From: an uncultured Nitrospirales bacterium
GTDB lineage: Bacteria; Nitrospirota; Nitrospiria; Nitrospirales; UBA8639
DNA length: 64,000 nt
NCBI GenBank assembly: GCA_958295805.1
Contig: OY282373.1
Location: 1,893,001 to 1,957,000 of the forward strand
Direction: 5' to 3'
How positions within the stretch are numbered: position 1 is the first letter of the stretch; every line of letters starts with the position of its first letter. A program made the position numbers and the translations under genes. Under the pieces are notes generated by a model that ran no database searches, had not been told where the DNA came from, and saw nothing but the letters and a program-made list of their open reading frames with translations. This document shows, piece by piece, positions 1-7,801 of the stretch.

Positions 1-16
1 TTCAATTTTCTTCCCT

Positions 17-568
17 CTAATTCCCCTCTATGTTTTCTAAGGACACCATGTCGATTTCCTTGGATTTCAGTCTATATAACCTGAATTTCTTCTTGTATTT
101 CAGAAACTTGCTATTTGGTATTTGTTCCGTACTACCCATACAACCGTTATATTTTTCTTGTATGTTCTGCATCTTTTCATTCGCCACATCACTTGAATGC
201 TGATCGATACGCTTCTCAAGAAAATCTGCCTCTCTGATCCAATCTCCCCAAATGGCTACTGCTGACTCGTGCCGTGCTACTTTGTGCGTCCACTGAAATA
301 TAGTGCAATCCAGTGCCTGTACTATTGCTGTGACAAGAGGCAAGATAAAAATAAACGACAATATCAAATCACCCACCAACATTCCCCGATAATAAAAACC
401 AATTAGTGCGGCCAAAGTTACAGACAATAAAACAACAAAAAATTCTTTCCAGTTACGAAATCTGGCATATCTTTCTTTTAACTCCGAGTGAGAAAAACGG
501 CAAAGTTCCGCTTTTCCCCTCAGTTTTTTGAGAAATTCCTGATTTGATTGAACAGCGTCGTTTTGCAT
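17..568 (-). CDS. Two-TM SLATT-like effector of a CBASS operon
   Basis: Small membrane protein of 183 residues, and the last gene of the CBASS operon. An N-terminal basic helical region is followed by two hydrophobic segments (about residues 43-63 and 67-88), then a charged cytoplasmic helical tail. This is the layout of SLATT (SMODS/SLOG-associated two-TM) proteins, which are thought to form pores that kill the infected cell once a cyclic nucleotide is made. The family call rests on layout, the H-E-S-A-x3-W-G region after the second helix, and context. The frame can be extended three codons to a TTG, but ATG 568 is preferred; it lies directly after the stop of the ATPase gene, so translation is probably coupled. 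No strong Shine-Dalgarno is visible. Other two-TM effector families remain possible. Confidence 0.75.
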   Translation of the reverse strand: MQNDAVQSNQEFLKKLRGKAELCRFSHSELKERYARFRNWKEFFVVLLSVTLAALIGFYYRGMLVGDLILSFIFILPLVTAIVQALDCTIFQWTHKVARHESAVAIWGDWIREADFLEKRIDQHSSDVANEKMQNIQEKYNGCMGSTEQIPNSKFLKYKKKFRLYRLKSKEIDMVSLENIEGN

Positions 569-569
569 G

Positions 570-1460
570 TTAGTCAATACGAGGGCTTGGTTTCACGACC
601 AATGCTGCTTCTTTCAGAATGTCAAACGTTAATCCCTGATTCGGAAAGGCACGAGCAATAGCTTCTGGAAGAAATCGTAGACGAAAGTCTGAAAATGTAT
701 AACCATTATCTCCGTAATGACCCCCTGCTGAAGTCAAAGACGCTAATTCTCTTAGCTCTTTCGATGTCAACCCTATTCCTTGAAGATCATGTTTCAATAG
801 TTCCAGACACTCTTCTTCATTCGGTCGAGAAAATTCTATGTGTAACGCAGCACGCCTAACGACAGCCTGATCAATGACGTTTGCTCTATTCGTACACAGA
901 AACACAACCGCTCGGCCGCCTACCTGTCGAATTTCATCAATTTTCTGTATCAGTGTGTTGACGGCAGCCTTTTCTTCCTGGTGCATTTGTTCGGTAGACC
1001 TAAGCGATGCGATAGAATCTGCTTCGTCTATCAATAGAAAGGACAGGCGTCTTTTGCCTGCTTGAGTTGTCAAATTTTCAAAGGCATCTTGGATAAGTTG
1101 GCTCATTTCTCCATGTAACCCCTTGCCTCTCACGCGGGTACTCAGTTTGAGGAGGAAACCTTCTCTTTCCATTTCCTTTGTCAGTCGGTTTGCCGCACAC
1201 TCAGCCGTAACGGTTTTTCCCGTCCCAACATCCCCACTAAATAGAAAAAGCGGATATCTTTGTTGGATTACCTTACATAATGGGATAATTTGTTCGTAGT
1301 ACTTCTTACTCCACTCATCTACACGATCAGACATTAACACTACCATTAAATGGTTTTTCAATGCTTCATAATGTCTCTCAAAGCCGACAAGTGTTTCGGC
1401 AATATTTTCTAACTCACGTGACGGGAGTTCTCGCTGAGTATCAAACGTATCTTGTACCAT
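570..1460 (-). CDS. cap6: TRIP13/Pch2-like AAA+ ATPase (CBASS Cap6)
   Basis: A 296-residue AAA+ ATPase. Walker A GDVGTGKT is at residues 76-83, Walker B FLLIDEAD at 141-148, and a sensor-1-like C-T-N-R lies near 190. In type III CBASS the TRIP13-like protein (Cap6) remodels the closed HORMA partner and so switches off cyclic-nucleotide synthesis. The identification rests on the intact AAA+ core and on the position directly downstream of a HORMA gene and a CD-NTase gene. The ATG lies three bases after the HORMA stop, and the stop is almost contiguous with the effector start, so the four genes form one translationally coupled unit. Its size is close to known Cap6 proteins. Codons are AT-rich compared with the housekeeping genes to the right, consistent with horizontal acquisition. 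Confidence 0.9.
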   Translation of the reverse strand: MVQDTFDTQRELPSRELENIAETLVGFERHYEALKNHLMVVLMSDRVDEWSKKYYEQIIPLCKVIQQRYPLFLFSGDVGTGKTVTAECAANRLTKEMEREGFLLKLSTRVRGKGLHGEMSQLIQDAFENLTTQAGKRRLSFLLIDEADSIASLRSTEQMHQEEKAAVNTLIQKIDEIRQVGGRAVVFLCTNRANVIDQAVVRRAALHIEFSRPNEEECLELLKHDLQGIGLTSKELRELASLTSAGGHYGDNGYTFSDFRLRFLPEAIARAFPNQGLTFDILKEAALVVKPSPRID

Positions 1461-1464
1461 CGTT

Positions 1465-1956
1465 TTATCCCTTTAAGCCCACAAATGTATTCCGCTGTAA
1501 TCCGTAGTTATTGCTAGAATAGAGTCTGACCCCATCGTTTCGCATTCCAGAGTCATTGGTTGATAAGGATGATGGTCCCCAATTTAATTTTAACTTTCTT
1601 GATTGTTTAAGCTTTTCAAACTTTTGGTTATCAGAGCATTTAATAAGCACACATAGTGTGCCATTAGGTAAACGTGGCCACCTGTTCTCCCCCGGTCTTT
1701 GGGAATCTGATACTATGCCGCCTACCACGGAATATCGATAAACTCTGACCAAATGTCCATAGAAGTCATACAATTGTACATGAACGTCACTCAAGCACTC
1801 TTCTTGGGCCATTAGAAGTATGTCGTATGCATGATTTTGGGCATGCTCTAATCCCATTGCTTGTGTTCTTATAGCAAGCATTTGCAAGTTCGCCTGAAAA
1901 TTTTCGAAAACTTTACGAATATCTGTTCTAGTATATGTCTGCGTAATGGTGCTCAT
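1465..1956 (-). CDS. cap7: Bacterial HORMA-domain protein (CBASS Cap7)
   Basis: A 163-residue protein resembling bacterial HORMA proteins of CBASS. It starts with a Ser/Thr/Tyr-rich strand and a long helix, has a central L-x-D-F-x-G-x-x-V-R-x-Y region, an R-P-G-x-x-x-W-P motif and a C-terminal N-Y-G-L-Q-R segment. HORMA proteins bind peptide motifs, activate the CD-NTase, and are opened again by the TRIP13-like ATPase encoded next. The frame is open 16 codons further upstream, but ATG 1956 is chosen because AGGAGGAAC stands just before it and because it overlaps the CD-NTase stop as TAATG, a coupled stop/start. One HORMA gene is visible, so this is a single-HORMA type III system. Confidence 0.88.
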   Translation of the reverse strand: MSTITQTYTRTDIRKVFENFQANLQMLAIRTQAMGLEHAQNHAYDILLMAQEECLSDVHVQLYDFYGHLVRVYRYSVVGGIVSDSQRPGENRWPRLPNGTLCVLIKCSDNQKFEKLKQSRKLKLNWGPSSLSTNDSGMRNDGVRLYSSNNYGLQRNTFVGLKG

Positions 1957-2906
1957 TAGTGTTCCTCCTGAATGTTGAAGCTTGTCCCAAAGACTTCCTT
2001 CCACAAATTCAATGTCCTTCCGGCCTCTTGCACAGTTTGTGCATAAGAAATGGTTTCAAAGCCGGTTTCAGCCACTTCTACCACCTCATCCCATTCCCTC
2101 TCAGATAAACTGACCGTATTGTTCTCATTGTTTGTTGGATCTGCTATCCATGGGGCACTGCCCGCTCGTGGTCCAATAGCACATGAGAAATACACTTCGA
2201 CGGGATTACCGCTGCCGAAAAACTCGAAGAAGGTGATAATTGCCTGGTTTATCGAGAAGTCAGATATTCTTCCTGTCTCAATCAAATGTGCTACTGCCAA
2301 TTCAATTGAGAAAGAGGACAGTTCCAGTTCCTGGTAGTTTCTCCAACTTTTCAGGATGCGAACAATAGAAGTGAAATTCGAGCACCTGCCTTTTATTTTG
2401 CTTACGAAATCCAATTGCTTGTCAACGCTGGTTTTGAACTCACCTGAATGGAGCTTTTTTCGGGGTTGTCTGCCATAAGTCGTATTACCTTTTTCCGGGA
2501 TAAATGGCACGATATCAACCTCAAGGCCAGATCCTCTGAATACAACGCCGATAGTTTTTTGACCATCAGTAAAATCTGATCCTTGCTTGTTAGGATATGC
2601 TTTACACAGTACCTTAATGATTTCTTCTCGAAGTTCCTCTGCGTCAAATAAAGTATTTTCTTCAAGGTCCAGATAGAATACCATGTCTATATCAAGAGGA
2701 TAGTCTCCTTTTGATTCCAGGGCGGTGCCTTTCTTCCATGAGCCTGCTCTTCTTACCTTCGTCACTTTAGTTTTTTCCATACCATTTATAGCTTTAAGAA
2801 CATTGTTCTTTAAGTTATCAATCTGGCTTGCGTAAGAATTTTTTTTCTCTTGAGTGAGTTTAATTCGGCTGACGTAGTTGATTAGTTGTTGGTTTGTATA
2901 TTCCAT
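1956..2906 (-). CDS. CD-NTase (cGAS/DncV-like nucleotidyltransferase) of CBASS
   Basis: A 316-residue nucleotidyltransferase of the CD-NTase family, the enzyme that makes the cyclic oligonucleotide alarm signal in CBASS. The signature G-S-W-K-K-G-T-A-L is at residues 55-63, catalytic aspartates are D72 and D74 (L-D-I-D), and the third acidic residue is D131 in L-E-V-D-I-V-P-F. The helical C-terminal half is typical. Association with HORMA and TRIP13 genes suggests the CdnC/CdnD-type branch, but the clade and product cannot be fixed from sequence reading alone. ATG 2906 has a perfect AGGAGG six bases upstream. It is the first gene of the operon, and its promoter region carries an inverted repeat. 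Confidence 0.92.
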   Translation of the reverse strand: MEYTNQQLINYVSRIKLTQEKKNSYASQIDNLKNNVLKAINGMEKTKVTKVRRAGSWKKGTALESKGDYPLDIDMVFYLDLEENTLFDAEELREEIIKVLCKAYPNKQGSDFTDGQKTIGVVFRGSGLEVDIVPFIPEKGNTTYGRQPRKKLHSGEFKTSVDKQLDFVSKIKGRCSNFTSIVRILKSWRNYQELELSSFSIELAVAHLIETGRISDFSINQAIITFFEFFGSGNPVEVYFSCAIGPRAGSAPWIADPTNNENNTVSLSEREWDEVVEVAETGFETISYAQTVQEAGRTLNLWKEVFGTSFNIQEEH

Positions 2907-2958
2907 GAAACACCTCCTTTTGTGGTACTAATTTCAATCTCTATATTAAAAATTATGA

Positions 2959-2974
2959 CTATATTAAAATATAG
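2959..2974. promoter_or_regulatory. Inverted repeat overlapping the CBASS -10 box (candidate operator)
   Basis: CTATATT-AA-AATATAG is a 7+7 inverted repeat with a 2-base centre that covers the -10 box. A further CTATATT half-site lies at 2941-2947, downstream of the expected start of transcription. This is a plausible repressor or autoregulation site. No separate regulator gene is present in the visible part of the locus. Confidence 0.4.
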
Positions 2975-2989
2975 GCGTATTTGAGTCAA
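2961..2989 (-). promoter_or_regulatory. Sigma-70-type promoter of the CBASS operon
   Basis: Reading the minus strand, TTGACT (2989-2984) is followed after exactly 17 bases by TAATAT (2966-2961). Both are close to the vegetative consensus. Transcription would start near 2954, giving a leader of roughly 48 bases that ends in AGGAGG and the CD-NTase ATG. Confidence 0.65.
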
Positions 2990-3132
2990 GACACAGAACG
3001 AGAAAGTCTGATTTTGAATAATCAAGACCGATGATGTGCTCCTCTGCTCACGTGTTCGACGACATCGTTTATCCCGTCAGATAACCACGCCCCCGAAAAG
3101 ATCAAAAAGCACCGGAATGAAACGACGAGAAA

Positions 3133-4725
3133 TTATGAGGGCAACACGCGTTGATGGATGCGTTGAACCTGGGTCAGAACGGATCGATAGCGGGCGAGAA
3201 ATGCAGGGGCGGACGGCCAGCCCATGCGGATGGCACATTTTGCCAATTCGGCGGGCTGTAACGGGAGGGTGTGCGTTTGCAATTCATCAACCATCTGGAG
3301 TTTATGCTCGACGTCACGCAAAAACACATAGGCGTCGGTCAAGTCGCTGCAATCAGAGGCGGATAAAAGGCCGGCCTCTCTGAGGCGTTGAAGGCTTTTG
3401 AGCGTATTCGGTTCAAATAATCGCGGATGCTTGACAACGTGCGTGAGTTGCAGCGTCTGAACAAGAAATTCAACGTCCCGAATGCCGCCGGGACTGAGTT
3501 TCACGTTGCGTTCGCTCTCCCCTCTCCGTTTCACGTTCTGTTGAATCTGCACGCGGAGAGTACGAACCGTATCTCCGATGGTTTGATTCGTCCGTTCTTC
3601 TTGACCGATGATAAACGGTCGGATTTTTCTGAGAAACGCCTGACCCAAAGACCGTTGCCCCGCAATGGACCGCGCTTTGAACAACGCCAGGCGCTCCCAG
3701 GCTCTCCCCCGCGTCTGGTAGTATTTCACGGCTTCATGGGTCGAACACGCCAATGGTCCAACCGTCCCCTCAGGCCTCAATCGCATGTCGACTCGAAAGA
3801 CACGCCCCTCCGGCGTAGAAGCCGACAACACGTGGGTCAACTCCCTCGCCAGCATTTGAAAAAATGATTCACTGGAGAGACTCGTCCGTCCTTTCACGGT
3901 TTTCACGTGGCCGTGACTCGACGCGTATAAATAGATCAAGTCCACGTCAGAGCTGTAATTCAGTTCACGTCCACCCAATTTGCCCATTCCCAACACCACG
4001 AACCCGGTTTCAACGGTTGTCTCCCGGGGACCTTGATGATACGGAATTCCATATCGTCTCTGAAGGCGTTCATTGACGAGTTGATAGGCGGCATGGATCA
4101 CGAGTTCGGCAAGTTGCGACAGAGATTGAACCATTTCCCTCACTGACGAAACGCGAAAGAGATCACGTGCCCCGATACGCAGCATCTCACGGCGATGAAA
4201 GCGTCGAAGGGCGCCAAGTTTGTGCTCATGGGTCTTTACAAGATCAAGGGACTGCTGCAACGTGGCCTGGAGTCGATTTTTGACGGGTCGGGACTTGAGA
4301 ATGCGTTCTTCTTCAATCCAATAGATGAGCATGGGATCTCGTATGAGGGTTTCGGCCATCGCCGGACTGTTGCCAAACAGGATACAAACCAATTGCAAGA
4401 CAGGTGGAGCTTGCGCCAAAAAACTGAAGACCTGGGCTCTGGCTTTACCGGCATTGAGATACCGCTCCCATTCATTTAAGGCTTGATCCGGATCAGGCGT
4501 CGTTGAAACGGTTTGCAAAAGGTCGGGAAGAATCACGGCAAGGAGTTTTCGACTTCGGGGGTCGCCCGCCATAAGTTGAAGATTGGCGTCGGCTTTCTCC
4601 CAATCATGGAACCCATACGGGGACAACAACCGTGCCACATCCGAACGCGCCAGATCGGGCGACAGCAGAAGCGGTCGAGGATCCAAGCGTGAGGACGACG
4701 GTGATTGAGGAAACGTGGGCGTCAT
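3133..4725 (-). CDS. glnE: GlnE-type protein, adenylyl-removase (N-terminal) half
   Basis: A 530-residue protein equivalent to one half of the usual ~950-residue bifunctional GlnE, which controls glutamine synthetase by adenylylating and deadenylylating a tyrosine. It has G-M-G-K-L-G-G-R-E-L followed by S-S-D-V-D-L-I (D260, D262) and the third carboxylate D313 in V-D-M-R-L-R-P. It then has the helical P-G-G-I-R-D-V-E-F domain near residue 415 that ends each GlnE half. The S-S-D-x-D-L-I and V-D-M-R-L-R-P wording is that of the N-terminal adenylyl-removing half of E. coli GlnE rather than the C-terminal half. It is transcribed divergently from the other GlnE-type gene, with 78 bp between the starts. 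ATG 4725 is the only good start. Confidence 0.85.
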   Translation of the reverse strand: MTPTFPQSPSSSRLDPRPLLLSPDLARSDVARLLSPYGFHDWEKADANLQLMAGDPRSRKLLAVILPDLLQTVSTTPDPDQALNEWERYLNAGKARAQVFSFLAQAPPVLQLVCILFGNSPAMAETLIRDPMLIYWIEEERILKSRPVKNRLQATLQQSLDLVKTHEHKLGALRRFHRREMLRIGARDLFRVSSVREMVQSLSQLAELVIHAAYQLVNERLQRRYGIPYHQGPRETTVETGFVVLGMGKLGGRELNYSSDVDLIYLYASSHGHVKTVKGRTSLSSESFFQMLARELTHVLSASTPEGRVFRVDMRLRPEGTVGPLACSTHEAVKYYQTRGRAWERLALFKARSIAGQRSLGQAFLRKIRPFIIGQEERTNQTIGDTVRTLRVQIQQNVKRRGESERNVKLSPGGIRDVEFLVQTLQLTHVVKHPRLFEPNTLKSLQRLREAGLLSASDCSDLTDAYVFLRDVEHKLQMVDELQTHTLPLQPAELAKCAIRMGWPSAPAFLARYRSVLTQVQRIHQRVLPS

Positions 4726-4767
4726 GATCGTGAAGAGGTTTCTGATTATAGAAGAGGAAGAAAACCC

Positions 4768-4795
4768 TTACAATGGGAGAGTGTTAGAGTATACT
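4768..4795 (+). promoter_or_regulatory. Sigma-70-type promoter of the ACT-GlnE gene
   Basis: TTACAA (4768-4773), a 16-base spacer and TATACT (4790-4795) are close to consensus. The predicted transcription start (about 4802) is practically at ATG 4804, so the mRNA would be leaderless, or translation would begin at the in-frame ATG 4825. Confidence 0.5.
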
Positions 4796-4803
4796 GCCTA
4801 GTC

Positions 4804-7101
4804 ATGAGCAAGATACCGGAACCAATGGAAGTACAAAAGCGATGCCCTGACGTCGATCCGGCGATGATCGCCGACTTTCTGGGCCGCATGGATCCAGATT
4901 ATTTTTCACAATTTTCGCCTGCGACGATTGCCGCACACGTGGCCTTGGCCGACACCTTGACCCTGGACCAACCCTGTGCGCTTCAGTTTCAACGAAACAA
5001 GGGGACGAACCATTACCAACTGACGGTTGTCGCGTACGATTATTTTTCGGAATTCGCCGCCATCTGCGGGTTACTGGCGGCCTACCGTCTCGACATTCGC
5101 GAAGCCGATATTTTTACCTACCTGGATCAACCCGCTCCTTCCCGCGACCCTGCGTTGCAACCCTCAATTCGTATGCGACGAAACCGGCTGATCCGTCGAC
5201 CTGCTCCGCGAGCCGGTCTCTCAAGAAAAAAAGTCGTGGACGTGTTTCGAGTCCAGGCCTTATCGGGTAGAGCGTTCCCTGCCAAGGTTCAGAAAGAACT
5301 GTCTCGGGAATTGACCGAACTGCTTCGATTGCTCGAGTCCCGTAAAACGCAAGAGGCACGACGTTGGATCAATTGGAAAATCGTACAAACTCTCGGGAAA
5401 AGACCGCCGCGTCTCTCGGACCACATCCAGCCGATCAAGCTCCATTTCAACAATGAACGTTCTCCACGAGAAACGGTCATAGACATCCGCGCCGTTGATT
5501 CTCCCGCCTTTCTCTATACATTTGCGAATGCTTTGACCATGAGAGGAATGTATTTGTCGAAAGCCACAATTGACGGAGACGGGACAAACGTACGCAATCG
5601 TTTTTTTGTCACCGGTCAGCACGGACGGAAAATCGTGACGACGCGGGAGCAACAGGAATTAACCGTCGCCGCGGTCCTTATCAAAGAATTTACCCATTCC
5701 CTCACCTGGGCGCCGGATCCCGGCAGCGCATTGGATCATTTTGATCAGTTTCTCGACCAGATACTGGAAAACCGTTCCACCACGCGACACGTGAACTGGC
5801 TCACTCGTAAAGATTCGTTGGCGAATCTCGCACGACTCTTTGGAACAAGCAACTTCCTCTGGGAAGACGTTCTTCGCCGACAACACGCCAACCTTTTGCC
5901 CATCATTCAAAACGTTCACGCGAAACAGGTGCCGTCATCAAAAACGCACCTTTCCCATACGTTAAGGACCAGACTCAAACGACACAAACAATCCGACGCC
6001 CGAAAAGCAGCCTTGAATCAATTCAAGGATGCCGAGATGTTCCGCATCGATCTCCACCACATTCTCAAAGGAACCCCTCTCCCCGAATTTTCAACGTCGC
6101 TGACGAACCTCGCCGAAGTGATCCTGGAACAAGCCCTCAGAGAAACTCAGACGGTGCTCACGCATTCGATCACGCCGTCTCCCGTCGTGAAAGGAACCTC
6201 CGTCAGCATCTGTGGCTTAGGCAAGCTGGGAGGTTGTGAACTGGGGTATGCCTCTGACGTTGAGATTATCTTCGTGTACGACGTTCATCCGAAGACGCCC
6301 TCTGCCCAGAAGCCGATCATTGGTGAATATTACGAACGGCTCGTCCAGGAGTTTCTCCATTGGATCGAGGCAAAACAGGAAGGAATCTTTCAAGTTGATA
6401 CCCGCCTTCGGCCCCATGGAGAAAAAGGCCTCTTGGCTTCTTCCCTGGAAGAAATCAAACGATACTACGGTCCCGGCGGCGGGTCCGCACCCTTCGAACG
6501 GCAAGCATGGCTGAAACTGCGACGCGTTGCGGGAGACGCGACGTTGGGCCGAAAAATAGAGGACTACCGGGATACATTCGTCTACGGCAATGAGCCCTGG
6601 CCTTTAGAGACGGCGATCCATTTACGACGGCGGCAGATGCGAGAACTGGTTCCTCCAGGCAAGATTCACGCGAAATACAGCCCGGGCGGACTCATTGACC
6701 TTGAATATACCGCACAATACCTTCAATTACTCCATGGACACCGTGAGCCCGCTCTCCGGACCACCAACACGCTCCAGGCGCTCAAAGCCCTCCGTGAGAC
6801 CAATCATCTCTCACGTCGGGACGCCGCAACGTTGACGGATGATTACCTGTTCATGCGGAAGGTCATTGACGGATTACGCATTGTGAGAGGACACGCCAAA
6901 GACTTGGTGCTGCCGCACTCAGGATCGGAAAACATGATCTCGCTCGCCCGAAGACTCGGGTATATCACCGACGTGTGGAAAGATGGAGCACGAGCGTTTG
7001 AACGGGAACTGCACGAACGAATGACTCGCTCACACGCAATTTTTGTCAAGCTCTTTCAAGCGAATCGATGGAAAGGGGAAAAAACAAGGAAGAGAAAATA
7101 A
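4804..7101 (+). CDS. ACT-domain GlnE-type adenylyltransferase half
   Basis: A 765-residue protein. The C-terminal ~320 residues are a GlnE nucleotidyltransferase plus its helical domain: G-L-G-K-L-G-G-C-E-L, then S-D-V-E (D485, E487), D532 in V-D-T-R-L-R-P, and a P-G-G-L-I-D-L-E-Y segment. The second acidic residue is Glu where GlnE normally has Asp. The N-terminal ~440 residues are not GlnE-like. They contain two ACT-like segments (about 70-105 and 220-270; the second reads V-I-D-I-R-A-V-D-S-P-A-F-L-Y) resembling the ligand-sensing ACT domains of GlnD. It probably supplies the adenylyl-transfer half missing from the divergent neighbour, with built-in glutamine sensing; this is inference. The frame continues upstream to a TTG at 4705, but that start would overlap the divergent gene and precede the promoter. 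Confidence 0.8.
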   Translation: MSKIPEPMEVQKRCPDVDPAMIADFLGRMDPDYFSQFSPATIAAHVALADTLTLDQPCALQFQRNKGTNHYQLTVVAYDYFSEFAAICGLLAAYRLDIREADIFTYLDQPAPSRDPALQPSIRMRRNRLIRRPAPRAGLSRKKVVDVFRVQALSGRAFPAKVQKELSRELTELLRLLESRKTQEARRWINWKIVQTLGKRPPRLSDHIQPIKLHFNNERSPRETVIDIRAVDSPAFLYTFANALTMRGMYLSKATIDGDGTNVRNRFFVTGQHGRKIVTTREQQELTVAAVLIKEFTHSLTWAPDPGSALDHFDQFLDQILENRSTTRHVNWLTRKDSLANLARLFGTSNFLWEDVLRRQHANLLPIIQNVHAKQVPSSKTHLSHTLRTRLKRHKQSDARKAALNQFKDAEMFRIDLHHILKGTPLPEFSTSLTNLAEVILEQALRETQTVLTHSITPSPVVKGTSVSICGLGKLGGCELGYASDVEIIFVYDVHPKTPSAQKPIIGEYYERLVQEFLHWIEAKQEGIFQVDTRLRPHGEKGLLASSLEEIKRYYGPGGGSAPFERQAWLKLRRVAGDATLGRKIEDYRDTFVYGNEPWPLETAIHLRRRQMRELVPPGKIHAKYSPGGLIDLEYTAQYLQLLHGHREPALRTTNTLQALKALRETNHLSRRDAATLTDDYLFMRKVIDGLRIVRGHAKDLVLPHSGSENMISLARRLGYITDVWKDGARAFERELHERMTRSHAIFVKLFQANRWKGEKTRKRK

Positions 7102-7117
7102 GAAAGAACAGGACGGC

Positions 7118-7390
7118 CTACGGTATCAGCCTTACCAAAGCGACTGTTACACCAACAATACTGGCGGCCATAACCCAAAGGTGCCGGTAGAGAACTTTGA
7201 AGTCACCTGCCACATCGGCCCTCAATCCCGCTATTTCTGTGCGGATTTCAGCAATATCCGCTTTCGTCGCTACATTTTCGCCCATAGCGTCGCCGACTGT
7301 AGCAACCACGGCTTCGGCTTGGACCTCCTCGAATCCAGCCTTTTTGAGCGCCTTCACGGCCTTATACGTGTCGAATGCGATTGTGGTCAT
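7118..7390 (-). CDS. Small coiled-coil membrane protein (DUF1640-like)
   Basis: A 90-residue protein. An N-terminal helical segment mentions A-V-K-A-L-K-K-A-G-F and is followed by a T-K-A-D-I-A-E-I-R coiled coil and one C-terminal membrane helix (about residues 68-88). This is the architecture of DUF1640/CCDC90-like proteins, often found in pairs or as small orphan genes; their molecular role is not established. The start ATG 7390 has GAGGTGG upstream. It is convergent with the ACT-GlnE gene and lies directly downstream of a decayed gene. A longer relative of the same design, with expanded repeats, is at 22086-22706. Confidence 0.7.
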   Translation of the reverse strand: MTTIAFDTYKAVKALKKAGFEEVQAEAVVATVGDAMGENVATKADIAEIRTEIAGLRADVAGDFKVLYRHLWVMAASIVGVTVALVRLIP

Positions 7391-7430
7391 ACTACCACCT
7401 CACTCTGCTACGAACGGCCCGAGGAAAGTT

Positions 7431-7801
7431 TCAATGTACAGTCAGTCCAGACCATTGGAACCGTTCCAAATTTTCTAGAAACCCTTCAACGTCATTGGGC
7501 GAGTACACTTTAACACAATCGGGTGGAAGGTTCAGCTTTGAAACCAAGTCAGCCCAGCGCCCACATGGGTTAGTGTTGCCCGGCGTGAACCATTTTTCTC
7601 GCTCAATGACTTTGAACGCGTTTCATTCAATAGGGAAACAATGTTCTCCGATCTCACTCAAAAAGGACTGTATTGCCCTGAGCAATGCGCCTGAATTTGC
7701 AGCGACTTCTAAAACATGTGTCCATGAGAACAGTAGAGTTCCGTTCTTTTTGAAACACTCCTTGCATTCATCTGAATGTCTGCGACCGACAAACTGCCGC
7801 G
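7431..7801 (-). pseudogene. Decayed PIN-like gene, 5'-truncated with an internal stop
   Basis: The minus strand holds one continuous reading frame from the end of glnA to a TGA at 7431-7433, broken only by a TGA at 7623-7625. It begins in mid-protein without a usable start. Read through the stop, it gives about 122 codons of ordinary-looking protein: a F-S-W-T-H-V-L-E-V-A helix, then C-F-P-I-E-(stop)-N-A-F-K-V-I-E-R-E, then a compact C-terminus with W-S-G-L. The internal TGA could be a single change from TGG. The H-V-L-E and I-E-R-E spacing resembles uncharacterised PIN-like ribonuclease proteins, but that assignment is weak. The plus-strand ORF across the region is the shadow. Confidence 0.6.
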
